Shown piece by piece: positions 1 through 6,838 of a stretch of DNA of 64,000 nt. This DNA comes from Hymenobacter elongatus (lineage in GTDB: Bacteria > Bacteroidota > Bacteroidia > Cytophagales > Hymenobacteraceae). The stretch lies in the NCBI RefSeq assembly GCF_004745955.1, contig NZ_SRLD01000008.1, forward strand, positions 61,172 to 125,171, in the 5' to 3' direction. Each line of letters starts with the position of its first letter. Positions within the stretch are counted from its first letter, which is position 1. The notes beneath the pieces were generated by a model. The model was not told the DNA's origin, searched no databases, and saw nothing but the letters and a program-made list of their open reading frames with translations. The translations under genes were made by a program, and so were the position numbers.

Positions 1-777
1 AAGGCCGAGCCGTTGCTGGCTGAGGCGGAGGTGAACTCGTAGAGTATTTCCGAGAAGCCGTGGTAGCCGGGGTTAGCCAGCCAGCTAGCCACTAGACTTG
101 TTCCTGAATAAAGCGAAACGAAAAAAGAACGTCATGCTGAGCGCAGTCGAAGCATCTCCACCGCTTCGTTGCACGACTTGGACGAAGCGGTAGAGATGCT
201 TCGACTGCGCTCAGCATGACAGCCAAATTTTAGCATCGGTTCCTAATTTAGGAACAAGTCTACTGTATTCCTGAGGATTGCCCACGTAGAGGTGGGCCGT
301 TAGGGCCGTGCCGGCCAGAATCAGCAGCGGGTGCGGCAGCGTCACGATGACGGTGATTTTCATTTCCCGGGCCTCGATTTTCTTCCCCAGTAGCTCGGGC
401 GTGCAGCCCGGCAATAAACATGGCAATGATGAGGTGGGTGAAAAAGTTGAGGAGTCCCACGCCGCCGCCCCGTAAAAGGCGTTGGTCATCATGCCCAGCA
501 ACTGCACGAGACCCGACAGCGGCATAAGTGAGTCGTGCATGGAGTTGACCGACCCTCAGCCGATGACGGTGTTGGTGATGCTCCGGTAAGCTGAAGCCGC
601 CGCCCCGAACCGGATTCCCTTGCCTTCCATGGCCCCCAGCGCCTGACTGACGCCCAACTGGCTGGGTTGCCGTGCCGGGGCCAGCAGAGCCCCGAAGCCC
701 ACGGTCATCACCCCGAAAATCATGCAGGTCAGCTGGCGGCACTTCAGGTAAAAGCTCAGCGCAAATACCATGGCCAT
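1..777 (-). pseudogene. kdpA: Decayed kdpA (K+-transporting ATPase subunit A), interrupted
   Basis: KdpA is the potassium-selective membrane subunit of the KdpFABC ATPase. Reading leftwards, the minus strand shows KdpA-like stretches: MIFGVMTVGFGALLAP, LGAMEGKGIRFGAAASAY, SVNSMHDSLMPLSG, LGKKIEAREMKI and, past the inserted element, NPGYHGFSEILYEFTSASA. An in-frame TGA (556-558) separates TNTVIG from GSVNSMHDS. Two compensating frameshifts occur near 430-480, because AFYG and TPELLGKK are in one frame while VGLLNFF and AMFIAGL are in another. The palindromic element at 94-261 then splits the gene. Upstream of 777 the reading is again out of frame. The gene runs off the left edge and cannot encode a working subunit. 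No kdpB or kdpC is visible here. Confidence 0.85.
94..261. mobile_element. 168-bp palindromic MITE-like element with 3-bp target duplication
   Basis: The ends are perfect 12-bp inverted repeats, AGACTTGTTCCT (94-105) and its complement (250-261). They are flanked by the direct triplet ACT (91-93 and 262-264), a likely target-site duplication. The interior is a second long inverted repeat built on GTCATGCTGAGCGCAGTCGA (131-150) and its complement ending at 220, with TAGAGATGCTTCG in the right arm. It codes for no protein. It sits inside the kdpA remnant. A second 168-bp copy lies at 19458-19625. Confidence 0.8.
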
Positions 778-895
778 GGAGTGAGGGCTAGGGCAATGTT
801 CTGGCCGGCCGGCGGCCGATTCGTGGCACCACCCTGAAGGAGGCTACCGCCGGAAATTCATAACCTTTGTTTCGAACCGGACCGGCACTGAGCCG

Positions 896-903
896 TACTT
901 TTG
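896..903 (+). promoter_or_regulatory. Promoter -7 element for nhaA
   Basis: TACTTTTG matches the Bacteroidota -7 consensus TAnnTTTG and ends 17 nt before the chosen ATG at 921. A TTTG at 867-870 is a possible -33 element, though the spacing is longer than ideal. The position supports the ATG at 921 over an in-frame upstream ATG at 867. Confidence 0.5.
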
Positions 904-920
904 CTACTATATTCTGTCTG

Positions 921-2237
921 ATGGCTGTTACCCAATTCGTCCGCCCACTGGTGCGGCCCTTTACCGAGTTCTTTCGTCGCGAGGCGGCGGGAAGCATCGT
1001 GCTGCTGCTGAGTGCCGTGCTGGCCCTGGTGCTGGCCAATACCAGCTGGGGTCCGGCCCGGTATTTCCCGGCGTTGTGGGATGAGCATCTGCGCATCGCC
1101 TTCAACGGCCTGGTGCTGGACAAAAGCCTGCTGCACTGGATCAACGACGGACTGATGACGGTGTTTTTCCTGATCGTGGGCCTGGAAATCAAGCGGGAGG
1201 TGCTGGATGGCGAGCTGGCTACCGTGCGGCAAGCGGCCTTGCCGCTGGCGGCTGCGCTGGGCGGAATGCTGATGCCGGCCCTGCTTTTCACGCTCTTCAA
1301 CCGCGGCACGCCCACGGCCGGGGGCTGGGGCATCCCAATGGCCACCGACATTGCGTTTGCCCTGGCCGTGCTCCAGCTGCTGGGCCCGCGGGTGCCGCTG
1401 GGCCTCAAGGTGTTTCTCACCGCCCTGGCCATTGCCGATGACCTGGGGGCGGTGCTCGTCATTGCCGGGTTCTACACCCACGAGCTGCACCTGAACTTTC
1501 TCTACCTGGCCCTAGCCACCTGGGCCGGGTTGCTGGGCCTCAATGGGCTAGGGGTACGGAGCCTGTGGCTGTATCTTACATTAGGAGTACTGCTGTGGTA
1601 CTTCACGCTGCAATCGGGCATCCATGCCACCCTGGCCGGCGTGCTGCTGGCCGTGGCCATTCCGACTCGCATCGGCCACGAACGACCGGCCCTGCTGCGC
1701 CTGCTGGAAGCGCGGCTGCGCTTTCTCAACGACGAGGTACACGGGGCCGACGCCGACCCGCGCACCATCAGCGAGGAGCTGGAAGAGCTGGCCGAAACCA
1801 TCAGCTCGCCGGCGCAAAAGCTGGAGCAGCGGCTGCACTCGGTGGTCGCTTTCGGGATTGTCCCGCTGTTTGCCTTCGCCAATACCAGCCTCGTTATTGA
1901 TGCCTCGGTGTTTGGCGAGCTATTCTCCCCGCTGGGCCTGGGCATTATGGTGGGGCTGCTGGTAGGCAAGCCCCTGGGCATCGGGCTGCTGGCCTGGCTT
2001 GCCGTGCGCCTGGGCTGGGCCACGCTCCCGCCCGGCGTGACGTGGCGGCACCTGTGGGGAGCCGGCGTGCTGGGCGGCATCGGCTTCACGATGTCGCTGT
2101 TCATCACCCTGCTGGCCCTGGGCGAGCATTCCCCGGGCGAAGCCGTGGCCAAGCTGGCCATCCTGCTGGCCTCGCTGGTGTCGGGCATGGTGGGCTACCT
2201 GCTATTGAGGGCTACTCATGCTAGCCCCGGCCCGTAA
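921..2237 (+). CDS. nhaA: Na+/H+ antiporter NhaA
   Basis: Inner-membrane electrogenic sodium/proton antiporter for sodium and pH homeostasis. The protein has 438 residues and the full family layout. TDIAFAL (residues 142-148) and the paired aspartates of ALAIADDLGAV (D173/D174) match the ion-binding core of the E. coli protein. WINDGLMTVFFLIVGLEIKR and GIGFTMSLFI are further family blocks. The stretch around residues 255-300 is longer and more acidic than in E. coli, with several EELEELAE-type residues. The ATG at 921 was preferred because 867 would overlap the promoter element. Its left neighbour is dead kdpA, so it stands alone. Confidence 0.95.
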   Translation: MAVTQFVRPLVRPFTEFFRREAAGSIVLLLSAVLALVLANTSWGPARYFPALWDEHLRIAFNGLVLDKSLLHWINDGLMTVFFLIVGLEIKREVLDGELATVRQAALPLAAALGGMLMPALLFTLFNRGTPTAGGWGIPMATDIAFALAVLQLLGPRVPLGLKVFLTALAIADDLGAVLVIAGFYTHELHLNFLYLALATWAGLLGLNGLGVRSLWLYLTLGVLLWYFTLQSGIHATLAGVLLAVAIPTRIGHERPALLRLLEARLRFLNDEVHGADADPRTISEELEELAETISSPAQKLEQRLHSVVAFGIVPLFAFANTSLVIDASVFGELFSPLGLGIMVGLLVGKPLGIGLLAWLAVRLGWATLPPGVTWRHLWGAGVLGGIGFTMSLFITLLALGEHSPGEAVAKLAILLASLVSGMVGYLLLRATHASPGP

Positions 2238-2295
2238 GCGGCGGAATCAAACTCAGCTTTCCTGGTCGCCGGCAAGTGGCCGCCGGGTACTCATG

Positions 2296-2961
2296 CTAGC
2301 TCAGGCCGCGGTTCAGGAATTCGACCAAAGGCTGCAGCCCCCGGAAAGCGTCCGTTACGTGGGTACGGAAACCGGGGGCCAGCACGTTGGCATCAGTGAG
2401 CGGATGCGCGGCGGTAAAGCTTTTCAGCTTGAGGTAGGGCAAAGCGGGGTTATCGGCCTCGTAGCCTTTCGGGGGGCGCTTTAAGGTGTTCTCCTGGCTC
2501 AGGCCGCTGAAGTAGCGGCTGAATTCCGGCCCGGCCAGCCGCCGCTCGAAGGCGGGCAGGTCGTAGTCGATTTCCTGCCGGATGGCGGCCAGCGCGGGAG
2601 CGTCAGGCATATACAGGCCGCCGGCCACGAAGGAGCCGCCCGGCTCCAGGTTCAGGTAGTAGCCGGCCGTGGGCGCGCCCTTGCCCCCGGCGTTGAACCA
2701 GGCCCCGAAGTTGGATTTGTAGGGCGACTTGTCGGCCGAGAACCGCACGTCGCGGTTGATGCGGAACACGCACTTTTTGGGCTGGAGGTGAGACTCCGCA
2801 ATGGCCGGGTCGGCAGCTTCAGCGTCGGCCAGCAGGTCGGTTACCAGCGCCAGGAAATCGGCGCGGGCCGCCTCATAGGCCGGCCGTTGCGCGTCGAACC
2901 ACGGTTTGCTGTTGTTGGCCTGGAGGCCGCTGAGAAAGGTCAGAGTCGTAGAGCGGAGCAT
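2296..2961 (-). CDS. DUF2461 family protein
   Basis: A 221-residue protein of the DUF2461 (TIGR02453) family, whose biochemical role is unknown. Typical blocks are LTFLSGLQANNSKPWFDAQR at the N-terminus, FRINRDVRFSADKSPYKSNF (about 68-87) and PPKGYEADNPALPYLKLKSF near residue 165. No signal peptide or membrane segment is visible. It converges with nhaA with only 58 bp between them, and no strong terminator hairpin is visible there. A 13-bp direct repeat (TACTCATGCTAGC) flanks that spacer at 2213 and 2288. Confidence 0.85.
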   Translation of the reverse strand: MLRSTTLTFLSGLQANNSKPWFDAQRPAYEAARADFLALVTDLLADAEAADPAIAESHLQPKKCVFRINRDVRFSADKSPYKSNFGAWFNAGGKGAPTAGYYLNLEPGGSFVAGGLYMPDAPALAAIRQEIDYDLPAFERRLAGPEFSRYFSGLSQENTLKRPPKGYEADNPALPYLKLKSFTAAHPLTDANVLAPGFRTHVTDAFRGLQPLVEFLNRGLS

Positions 2962-3142
2962 GAACGGCGGATTAGACCGGCAAGTACGCTCCTGGCGGGC
3001 AAACTACCAGTACGGCTGAACGGCTGCCCGTTCTGTGTGGCTCTGGTCCGCCGCCCGGTTTCTTGCAGATTGGGTGGTCACCTCCCGACGGAAATGGAGT
3101 CGGCTCCGGCCCCCGATGCCTGCCGGTTGCCGGTGGAGTACC

Positions 3143-3571
3143 CTACTCCTCTAGCCCGTACTCCTGCCTCTTGCGGTAGAGCGTGGTCACGGCCACGTTC
3201 AGCATGCGGGCGGCCTTGGCCTTATTGCCGTGGGCTTCGGCCAGCACCTGACGGATGTGGTGCAGCTCGGCCGTACGCAGGGGGCGGTCGTGGGAGGCGT
3301 TGGGGGTGATGGTTGGCGTAGCGGACAGGTAGTGCAGCTCGGCGGGCAGGTCGTCGACGGTCAGCAGGTCGTGGTCGGCCAGGATTACGGCCCGCTCCAG
3401 CACGTTTTTCAGCTCCCGCACATTGCCCCGCCGGTTGTAGGGGGGTTGGGTAGCGCAACGGGCTCCATGCCCCGCAGCCGCTTGCGCAGCTTGGCAGCGT
3501 AGAGCTGCACGAAGTGCCGGGCCAGGGGCTCAATATCCTCGCGGCGCACGTCCAGACCCGGATGCGCACTC
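3143..3571 (-). pseudogene. Truncated, frameshifted NtrC-type sigma-54 activator (C-terminus only)
   Basis: Only the end of an NtrC-family activator is present. REDIEPLARHFVQLYAAKLRK is in one frame and GNVRELKNVLERA in another, so a frameshift lies near 3440-3460, where the usual YDWPGNVREL block is damaged to YNRRGNVREL. The C-terminal Fis-type helix-turn-helix survives (HIRQVLAEAHGNKAKAARML, then TTLYRKRQEYGL). The receiver domain and most of the AAA+ domain, including Walker A and GAFTGA, are missing. It is clearly paralogous to the intact regulator at 10933-12297. The left breakpoint (3572-3583) reads AAACAGCTTCTA, identical to one end of the palindromic element at 9713-9862. Confidence 0.8.
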
Positions 3572-3602
3572 AAACAGCTTCTAACGGGTAGACAACTGGG
3601 CG

Positions 3603-4469
3603 CTACTGCGTCGGGCCGGTATCGACGCGGGCTTCCAGAGTGGCCTGCACGGCCGTGGGCACCCGGCTCATGATATCATAGCCGGTGGCCTGCTCAATGG
3701 CATCCACGGAGGTGCGGTAGCCGCCCCAGCTGGTGCTCACCGCGTTGTCGTTGGGCGTATCGACGGCAATAATGCGGGTCGTGCTCAGCACGCGGGCCGC
3801 GTCGTTGGTGCCGGTGGGTAGCACCACAATGACCTTCCAGATCCGCCGGGGCACTGTGATACGACCGTTATCCAGCGTTTCCTGGTAGCCGTTCGAGCCC
3901 GTGCCGCCTTTGCCATAGTTGCCCATAAGGATATAGAGCTCATTGCCCCCACCCACCAGCGTGCGGCAGTAGTCTTCGAGGCTGGCCCAGGTGCGCTGGT
4001 TGTTAGTGGGGGCCTGGGGTACCATGTTGGTCATCAGGAAAGTAGCGGAGTTATCGGCTGTAGTGCTGGTACGGTCGGCCGAGGGGCAGTTATGGCCCCG
4101 GTCGAAGCCCGAGCTCACGTAGCTGCTGCTGCCCACCGCGTACCAGCTCGCGGGTAGCGCCGCGTCGGCACGGAAGTCATCCTGCCGGGCGGCGGTGCCC
4201 AGCCACTCTGGGCTCAGGTGCCAGCTTACCCAATTGGGAATTCCTTTGTCGCGGTGGTAGGAAAGCGCATACTGGGGTTTGAGCAGCAGATAATTGGTGG
4301 GCTGCTGCGCATCGGTGGTAGCCCCGCTGGGGTTGCCCAGCGTGAGGTGCTCCGGCAGGGCAGTGTCGGGAGCGGGCGGTGCTACGTCTTTCTCCGTGTC
4401 GCAGGAGCCGGCCAGCAGGCCCAGCAGCAAGAGAGCGGCAACGGAAAACGCAGGGGTGGCAGTAGGCAT
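3603..4469 (-). CDS. DNA/RNA non-specific endonuclease, predicted lipoprotein
   Basis: A 288-residue nuclease of the Serratia/NucA beta-beta-alpha-metal family, which cleaves DNA and RNA with Mg2+. The catalytic DRGH motif is at residues 123-126 (FDRGHNCPSADRT, with H126 the expected general base). The metal-binding asparagine lies in TNMVPQAPTNNQRTWASLE. The start at 4469 gives a lipoprotein signal, MPTATPAFSVAALLLLG then LLAGSC, so it is probably attached to the outer face of an envelope membrane. A longer in-frame ORF to 4616 lacks a signal peptide. The gene is single, with a 347-bp upstream spacer. Its likely role is nutrient or phosphate scavenging, but that is inference. Confidence 0.88.
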   Translation of the reverse strand: MPTATPAFSVAALLLLGLLAGSCDTEKDVAPPAPDTALPEHLTLGNPSGATTDAQQPTNYLLLKPQYALSYHRDKGIPNWVSWHLSPEWLGTAARQDDFRADAALPASWYAVGSSSYVSSGFDRGHNCPSADRTSTTADNSATFLMTNMVPQAPTNNQRTWASLEDYCRTLVGGGNELYILMGNYGKGGTGSNGYQETLDNGRITVPRRIWKVIVVLPTGTNDAARVLSTTRIIAVDTPNDNAVSTSWGGYRTSVDAIEQATGYDIMSRVPTAVQATLEARVDTGPTQ

Positions 4470-4816
4470 AATGAGCGGCAAATAGGAGTGAGGCAGCTGG
4501 GAGCGGAAGCGCAAAGAACGCCAGACGGCGGCACAACGCCCCGGCTGGGCCAGAGCGGCTCGACTCGCGTGACTCGATAAGGTGAGGGTGAAGCGGCCCG
4601 GCCTGCGCCCCAACACCGCGCCAAAAGCACGCTGTTATGAAAAAATACCCTGCCAAAACGGAAGGGTTTTCTTGCAAGGTTAACCGGTATATGCGCGTAT
4701 TATAATTTTTAGTGTCTAATAATCAATGTATTACAAGTGGTAAGCGGGCGGGCCGCGCGCGGCGGCATTGGTCTTGGCACTAGGGCCCTATCACCAGTCA
4801 CCTGAATGCCGCCCCC
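4470..4816. other. Intergenic region between divergent nuclease and coiled-coil/ABC cluster
   Basis: 347 bp without a credible gene. An AT-rich stretch (about 4690-4740, containing TATTATAATTTTTAG) stands out in a GC-rich setting and is the likely promoter zone for the plus-strand cluster. I looked for a -24/-12 sigma-54 promoter, because the cluster encodes a sigma-54 activator, and found none with correct GG-N10-GC spacing. Confidence 0.5.
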
Positions 4817-5524
4817 ATGGACCTTTTCGACAATCTGACCAAAGCCGCCAAAGATTTCTTCGTCGAAGGCAACGACTCCACCGTGCCCACGCCGGCCCGG
4901 CCCGGCGCCAACGCCCCGCTGGTCCCGCCAGTACCTCAGCAGCTGCCGGTTTCGCCCGGCCCCGGCTCCTTTGCCCTGAGCCAGCCGCTGACGAGCCCGC
5001 CCGAGCAGCGCCACCTCGACCACGTCGCGGCCCTGCTGGCCGGCGACGGCAAGGATTTCGTGGCCTACACCAAAATGGTAAAGAGTATGGCGGCCAGTGG
5101 GCTGGCCGGGCCGGTGCTCTACCAAACGGCCTTTCACGCCTTTGCTGCCGTCACGGGCCTCGACGCGCCCACGCTGCTGGCCTCGGCTGAGCAATTCGAG
5201 CACAAGCTCGCCTCCGACCGCAACAAAGTGCTGGAGCGCCACCAGGAAAAGCTCGGCGAAATCAAGATCCTGAATGCCAAGCCCAGCGCCATTGTGCAGC
5301 TGGCGGGGCAGGAGCAGCAGCTCCAGGCCGATCTGGCCGAGTTGACGCGGCAGCTGGAAGCGAAAAGTCAGCAGCTGCAGGCCACCCAGCAGCAGCTGGT
5401 GGCCGAGCGCCAGAAAGCCCAGGCCGCGCTGGCGTCCTACGAGCTGGCCAGCAATGCCGCCGCCGCCGATTTGCAGGCCCACCGCCAGGCCGCGCACTCC
5501 TTCCTGCTGGGCCTGGTGAAGTAG
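4817..5524 (+). CDS. Coiled-coil protein, first gene of the SBP-OmpA/ABC cluster
   Basis: A 235-residue soluble protein of unknown function. It starts MDLFDNLTKAAKDFFVEG, followed by a proline-rich linker (about 23-60), a helical middle domain (about 65-135), and a long glutamine/alanine/leucine-rich coiled coil from about 145 to the end (heptad-like LQADLAELTRQLEAKSQQL). No signal peptide or membrane segment is seen. The next gene starts 88 bp downstream on the same strand. Proteins of this type commonly oligomerise, and a scaffold for the PspA-like neighbour is plausible but is inference only. Confidence 0.7.
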   Translation: MDLFDNLTKAAKDFFVEGNDSTVPTPARPGANAPLVPPVPQQLPVSPGPGSFALSQPLTSPPEQRHLDHVAALLAGDGKDFVAYTKMVKSMAASGLAGPVLYQTAFHAFAAVTGLDAPTLLASAEQFEHKLASDRNKVLERHQEKLGEIKILNAKPSAIVQLAGQEQQLQADLAELTRQLEAKSQQLQATQQQLVAERQKAQAALASYELASNAAAADLQAHRQAAHSFLLGLVK

Positions 5525-5612
5525 GCCGCTTATCACTACTCCCGTTTCGCCGCCTCACTACGCGCCATTCCGCCCCATTTCCCGCATTCTCTCACTCCTT
5601 CACCTTTTCTCT

Positions 5613-6599
5613 ATGAATACGTTCCTTCCTGACGACCAGCCAACGGGTTTGCCCAAATGGCAACAGCCCGAAAAGGTAGCGGGCTGGGTTTTTCTGGCCG
5701 CCGCCGCCGGTGCGGGCCTCTACTTCTGGGGAGCCATCGTGCCCTATCTGGTCGACATCGTCTTCGACACGGTGAAGCTGGGTATCGGCCTGGGGGCGCT
5801 GTTTCTGCTGTTTCTTATCCTGACCAGCAAGCGCATCAAAGCCGGCCTCTGGTACGCGGGGCAGCGCATCTTTCGCACCGCAGCGGGCATTTTCGTCGAA
5901 ACGGACCCGATTGGCATCATGCAGGACTACATCCGCAACACGGAGAAGGAAGCCCGCAACATGGAGGCCGAAGTGGGCCACATAGATGGCGCCCACGAGT
6001 TGGTGAAGAAGAAGATGGCCGGCAACAAGCAGCAGCAGCAGGATTACCTGCGCCTGGCCGACTCGGCTGCCCGCAAGGGCGAGAAGGACTTCGCGGAGTC
6101 GTATGCCTCGCGGGCCGCGCAGCTCGACGACTACAACAACCGCCTGCAGCCCATGCTCTCGACCACGGCCAACGTGACGCTGGTCATGCGCCAGATTCTG
6201 AAAGCGGCCCTGCGCCAGATCGACAACTCGAAGTTCAAAGTCAACCTGCTCAAGGATGAGTACGAGCTGGTGAAGCGCACCAGCTCCGGCATGCGGGCCG
6301 CCATGAACATCCTGCGCGGCGACCCCGACAAGAAGTACTTCTTCGATATGGCCACCGACCGCGTGGCCCAGGATATGGCCCAGCAGCTGGGGCAGATCAA
6401 GCAGGCCATGCGCTACTCGCAGGAGTTCGTGAAGGAAATGGACATCCAGAACGGCGTGATGAGCGAGAAGGGCCAGCGCCTGCTGGAGAAATACCAGAAA
6501 GGCGACTTCAACACGCTGCTCAACGAAAAACCCGGCACCCGAAGCACGGCTGCCACCGCCAAAGCCACCAACGACGCCTATTCCAGCCTGCTGGACTAA
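5613..6599 (+). CDS. Membrane-anchored PspA/ESCRT-III-like helical protein
   Basis: A 328-residue protein of unrecognised family. Two hydrophobic helices (about 22-50 and 54-72) are followed by some 230 residues of almost pure charged helix. The stretch from FVETDPIGIMQDYIRNTEKE (about 95) through LADSAARKGEKDFAESYASR resembles the helical hairpin of PspA/Vipp1 (order D-P-x2-MxxYIR, then R-K-G-x-x-x-x-A). If so, it is a PspA-type polymer tethered by two transmembrane helices rather than by an amphipathic N-terminus. The similarity is by eye and not searched. XpaC-like proteins share the two-helix-plus-helical layout and are the main alternative. The gene lies between the coiled-coil gene and the SBP-OmpA gene. 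Confidence 0.65.
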   Translation: MNTFLPDDQPTGLPKWQQPEKVAGWVFLAAAAGAGLYFWGAIVPYLVDIVFDTVKLGIGLGALFLLFLILTSKRIKAGLWYAGQRIFRTAAGIFVETDPIGIMQDYIRNTEKEARNMEAEVGHIDGAHELVKKKMAGNKQQQQDYLRLADSAARKGEKDFAESYASRAAQLDDYNNRLQPMLSTTANVTLVMRQILKAALRQIDNSKFKVNLLKDEYELVKRTSSGMRAAMNILRGDPDKKYFFDMATDRVAQDMAQQLGQIKQAMRYSQEFVKEMDIQNGVMSEKGQRLLEKYQKGDFNTLLNEKPGTRSTAATAKATNDAYSSLLD

Positions 6600-6624
6600 A
6601 GAGCTAGCGGGAAAAATTCCCCTC

Positions 6625-6786
6625 CTTTTTTAAGGAGGGGTGCCCGAAGGGCAGGGTGGTGAAGCCGTTGAACGACGACTGGAATTTGCCTGCTGACTAC
6701 ATCAAATTTCTTGCTGCCCCGGAAGTGCCCGCCAAAGGCGCGGCCGACAAACCACCCCGGCCTTCGGCCACCCCTCCTTAAAAAAG
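6625..6786. repeat. 162-bp imperfect palindromic intergenic repeat
   Basis: The two ends form a 36-bp inverted repeat with five mismatches. The left end (6625-6660) begins CTTTTTTAAGGAGGGGTG and the right end (6751-6786) is its complement. Each end also folds on itself (CCCTCCTT...AAGGAGGG). It lies in the 239-bp spacer between the PspA-like gene and the SBP-OmpA gene, so it would be transcribed with the cluster. A 67-codon minus-strand frame through it is an artefact. It is a different family from the element at 94-261. Confidence 0.7.
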
Positions 6787-6838
6787 AAGAGGAACTCAAA
6801 CAACCTTCTCCAAAACTTCCCTTTTTTCAACTAATACC

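Noticed and set aside
2213..2300. 13-bp direct repeat TACTCATGCTAGC flanking the nhaA/DUF2461 spacer
   Set aside because: No terminal inverted repeats or mobile content lie between the copies; probably a small duplication or chance.
4760..4800. TTGGCAC string suggesting a sigma-54 promoter for the coiled-coil/ABC cluster
   Set aside because: No GC doublet lies at the required distance; the -12 half is missing. A similar string near 9970 (TTTGGCAG) also fails on spacing.
6596..6799. Minus-strand 67-codon frame in the spacer before the SBP-OmpA gene
   Set aside because: It lies entirely within the 162-bp palindromic repeat and shows only the repeat's composition.
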